DNA of 5,960 nucleotides from Acetatifactor sp. (GTDB lineage: Bacteria; Bacillota; Clostridia; Lachnospirales; Lachnospiraceae). Positions 4,649 to 5,960 of this stretch are shown here, one piece after another. The translations under genes were made by a program, and so were the position numbers. The notes beneath the pieces are model-generated. The model was given only the letters and a program-made list of their open reading frames with translations, was not told the DNA's origin and made no database searches. The DNA is taken from NCBI GenBank assembly GCA_024699575.1, contig JAILPF010000205.1:1-5960 (forward strand), read 5' to 3'. The first letter of the stretch is position 1, and each line of letters starts with the position of its first letter.

Positions 4649-5221
4649 TTAATCTGTGATTTTCACCTCATATGCCATCATTGCAACATATAGCCTATGT
4701 GGTATCTTGCCTGCGTATGATTGTGCCACAGTGCGAATATAATCTTGCTTCACTGACTTGTATCTTTCAAATGCTGAAATAATATCTTTATGGCGTCCAT
4801 TGATATTTTTACCATACACACTGCAACAAGAAGTGTAACATCGATGTTTTTCACTGTAGCTGACACCTATTGGCAAATCACCTCGCCTGTTTCTGCTTTT
4901 GATGAACAATGCATTTATATTCCTTGGAACAAAGATGCAGTTTTCTGGACAATAAATTGTGTTCCCATGGTTTAATATATCCTTGTCCAACTGCATTTCC
5001 TCATTTTGCACCTCATAATAGTTTCTATCAAACCACTTTTCAAAAACACAAAAATCATGCCACTCTTCACACACAGTAATTCCAAGATCTCTATAGTTTT
5101 TATATTTATCTTCCGAAGAATAACATCTTTTCAACATGTTTCTCCACGTTAAATAGCATTTATCATTTGTATCACCATATCGCTTTGAAGGTTTTGAATG
5201 ATACCCTACCCCATATTTCAT
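4649..5221 (-). CDS. Phage HNH/AP2-type DNA-binding or homing-endonuclease-like protein
   Basis: A 190-codon protein with the hallmarks of the phage family usually annotated HNH or AP2-domain protein. The N-terminal half has YLTWRNMLKRCY (23-34), NYRDLGITVCEEWHDF (42-57) and LDKDILNHGNTIYCPENCIFVP (78-99); the last segment takes the place of the HNH core, but the classic DHxxxN..N pattern is altered, so nuclease activity is uncertain. The C-terminal half (LPIGVSYSEKHRCYTS, FERYKSVKQDYIRTVA) resembles an AP2-like DNA-binding module. ATG at 5221 follows GAGG (5233-5230) by 8 bases; TAA stop. It is more AT-rich than terL, as expected for a mobile free-standing gene. Alternatively it could be a packaging-associated HNH protein, since HNH proteins beside terminase genes assist cos cleavage in HK97-like phages. 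Confidence 0.85.
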   Translation of the reverse strand: MKYGVGYHSKPSKRYGDTNDKCYLTWRNMLKRCYSSEDKYKNYRDLGITVCEEWHDFCVFEKWFDRNYYEVQNEEMQLDKDILNHGNTIYCPENCIFVPRNINALFIKSRNRRGDLPIGVSYSEKHRCYTSCCSVYGKNINGRHKDIISAFERYKSVKQDYIRTVAQSYAGKIPHRLYVAMMAYEVKITD

Positions 5222-5250
5222 GCACTAGACCTCGTTTTTTATTTTTTTCA

Positions 5251-5340
5251 CTATTTACCCCACTCAGTTACACCGCGCCCCAGTATACACACAGACCCCC
5301 GGGGGAGGTTTTCGGAGAATTGTTTCAATTCTCGCATCAT
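5251..5340 (-). CDS. Possible 29-codon small ORF or remnant of a longer gene
   Basis: It starts with two ATGs (5340 and 5337) and ends with the tandem stops TAG TGA, 29 bases before the HNH-like gene. The product begins MMRELKQFSENLPRG and is not recognised. A purine-rich GGGAAGAGCGGAA precedes the start, a weak ribosome site. The frame is open without a start codon for 19 more codons upstream (to 5397) and reads like protein (VEPKKADQSRIEQGRAE), so it may be the end of a gene truncated at the inverted repeat 5389-5422. Confidence 0.35.
   Translation of the reverse strand: MMRELKQFSENLPRGSVCILGRGVTEWGK
5296..5305. repeat. CCCCCGGGGG palindrome
   Basis: A 10-base perfect GC palindrome, out of character with the AT-rich surroundings. 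It is inside the 29-codon ORF. Confidence 0.5.
5315..5333. promoter_or_regulatory. 19-base hyphenated dyad, candidate operator or packaging-protein site
   Basis: GAGAATTG and CAATTCTC are perfect 8-base inverted copies separated by 3 bases. The form is typical of sites for dimeric helix-turn-helix proteins. It lies about 185 bases downstream of the small-terminase-like gene and inside the 29-codon ORF. Confidence 0.4.
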
Positions 5341-5388
5341 TTCCGCTCTTCCCTGCTCAATTCGGCTCTGATCTGCCTTTTTAGGTTC

Positions 5389-5422
5389 AACTATTCGCTA
5401 AACATTAGTTTTGCGAATAGTT
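5389..5422. repeat. 34-base near-perfect inverted repeat
   Basis: AACTATTCGC pairs with GCGAATAGTT (10 pairs), then one mismatch, then AAAC/GTTT-type 4 pairs and a 4-base loop. It is the strongest dyad in the window. In the minus direction no U tract follows, so it is a poor terminator for the terminase-like gene; a five-T run (5424-5428) follows on the plus strand, where no gene is seen. Candidates: mRNA-stabilising or processing stem, operator, or part of a pac/cos region. Confidence 0.7.
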
Positions 5423-5517
5423 ATTTTTGAGTTGCATGAGCCTTTAAACCCTTATAAATACTGTATTTCTCGCTTATTGTCTTAAAAATCTATACAATAT
5501 TTCATTGTGCATTATGC

Positions 5518-5940
5518 CTAGAAATCAGGCACTACATCCCCAGGAAGCGCCGCCGGTGTTCCATAATCAGCTGCTATCTGCTCCGCTGTCCTGTGCAACA
5601 TCCTCTCTTCCGACATTCCCACAGCTGGTGCTTGCTCACTCCAACCTCTACGGCTTTTTAATACAAACATTGGCCCCGGATTGCCGGTGCTTGCTTCGTC
5701 TTGCCATGAACTTTCACTTTCTCTATCCCATTTTTTTACCGTGTCGGAACGCGTTGTACCGAGCTCCTCACAGTAATTGTCCCTTGTTTCCCCTTTATAC
5801 CAACTATAGAATGTATCTCTATTAATATTAATTAATATACAATAACGTTCTATAGTGATAACGTGATTATATTTATAACATAGGGATGTATATATATCCC
5901 ATAATCTGTCTAATAGAGCTAAGTCATCAATATCGATCAT
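5518..5940 (-). CDS. Terminase small-subunit-like DNA-binding protein
   Basis: A 140-codon protein with a predicted N-terminal helix-turn-helix: residues 29-49 (TIERYCILININRDTFYSWYK) fit the form 'one partner recognises, helix, then FYxWxKGE' seen in small terminase and related phage proteins. The segment TRSDTVKKWDRESESSWQDEASTGNPGPMFVLKSRRGWSE is carried at 63-102; the (G)NPGPMFVLK..GW block (87-100) is the typical end of this family. A C-terminal tail with RTAEQIAADYG (117-127) may contact TerL. TerS recognises the phage genome end and hands it to TerL. ATG at 5940 has AGGA (5952-5949) 8 bases upstream. It ends TAG, with a TAA one codon later. TerL is about 3.9 kb away instead of adjacent, so a general phage regulator is the alternative reading. 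Confidence 0.72.
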   Translation of the reverse strand: MIDIDDLALLDRLWDIYTSLCYKYNHVITIERYCILININRDTFYSWYKGETRDNYCEELGTTRSDTVKKWDRESESSWQDEASTGNPGPMFVLKSRRGWSEQAPAVGMSEERMLHRTAEQIAADYGTPAALPGDVVPDF

Positions 5941-5960
5941 AGGTTTAATCCTGTTAGATA

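Noticed and set aside
1..5960. Full reassignment of TAG to an amino acid
   Set aside because: TAG ends several genes sensibly, including one directly before a tRNA and two with backup stops, and no internal TAG interrupts terL or the HNH-like gene.

Overview
The window looks like part of a tailed-phage or prophage genome from a Firmicutes host, probably a Clostridia/Lachnospiraceae type. The evidence is strong GGAGG-type Shine-Dalgarno sequences, short tightly spaced genes all on the minus strand, a TTG start, moderately AT-rich DNA and protein families typical of Clostridia phages. The host is an inference. The window should be read from right (5960) to left (1), which is the direction of transcription.

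Order along the minus strand: (i) a small-terminase-like protein with a helix-turn-helix (5940-5518). (ii) A ~300-base interval with two strong dyad symmetries and one possible 29-codon ORF. (iii) An HNH/AP2-type DNA-binding or nuclease-like protein (5221-4649). (iv) Two overlapping small phage genes (4551-4309 and 4312-3983). (v) A ~1 kb non-protein block (about 3981-2987). It starts with a normal CAT-anticodon tRNA one base after the preceding stop codon. It also holds three tRNA-like genes with good acceptor, D and T arms but no normal anticodon arm that I can fold, a compact 66-base tRNA-like fold, and a 513-base stretch full of inverted repeats that could be a large structured RNA. (vi) A self-contained cassette of promoter, 87-aa gene and terminator (2969-2603). 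(vii) Three small genes, of 66, 61 and 140 codons. (viii) The large terminase subunit TerL (1655-3), complete.

The packaging genes therefore bracket the window: TerS-like at the upstream end and TerL at the downstream end. The usual adjacent TerS-TerL pair is split by about 3.9 kb of RNA genes, an HNH-like gene and small accessory genes. Most genes are arranged for co-transcription and translational coupling: one ATGA overlap, one 17-base overlap, and Shine-Dalgarno sequences inside the preceding gene.

The three points most worth following are the RNA block, two genes whose amber stop is followed in frame by an extension ending exactly at the next gene's Shine-Dalgarno, and the dyad symmetries beside the terminase-like gene, which could be a packaging or operator site. 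Intervals not itemised (1656-1710, 2303-2380 beyond the readthrough tail, 4552-4648, 5423-5517) show no further gene that I can support.
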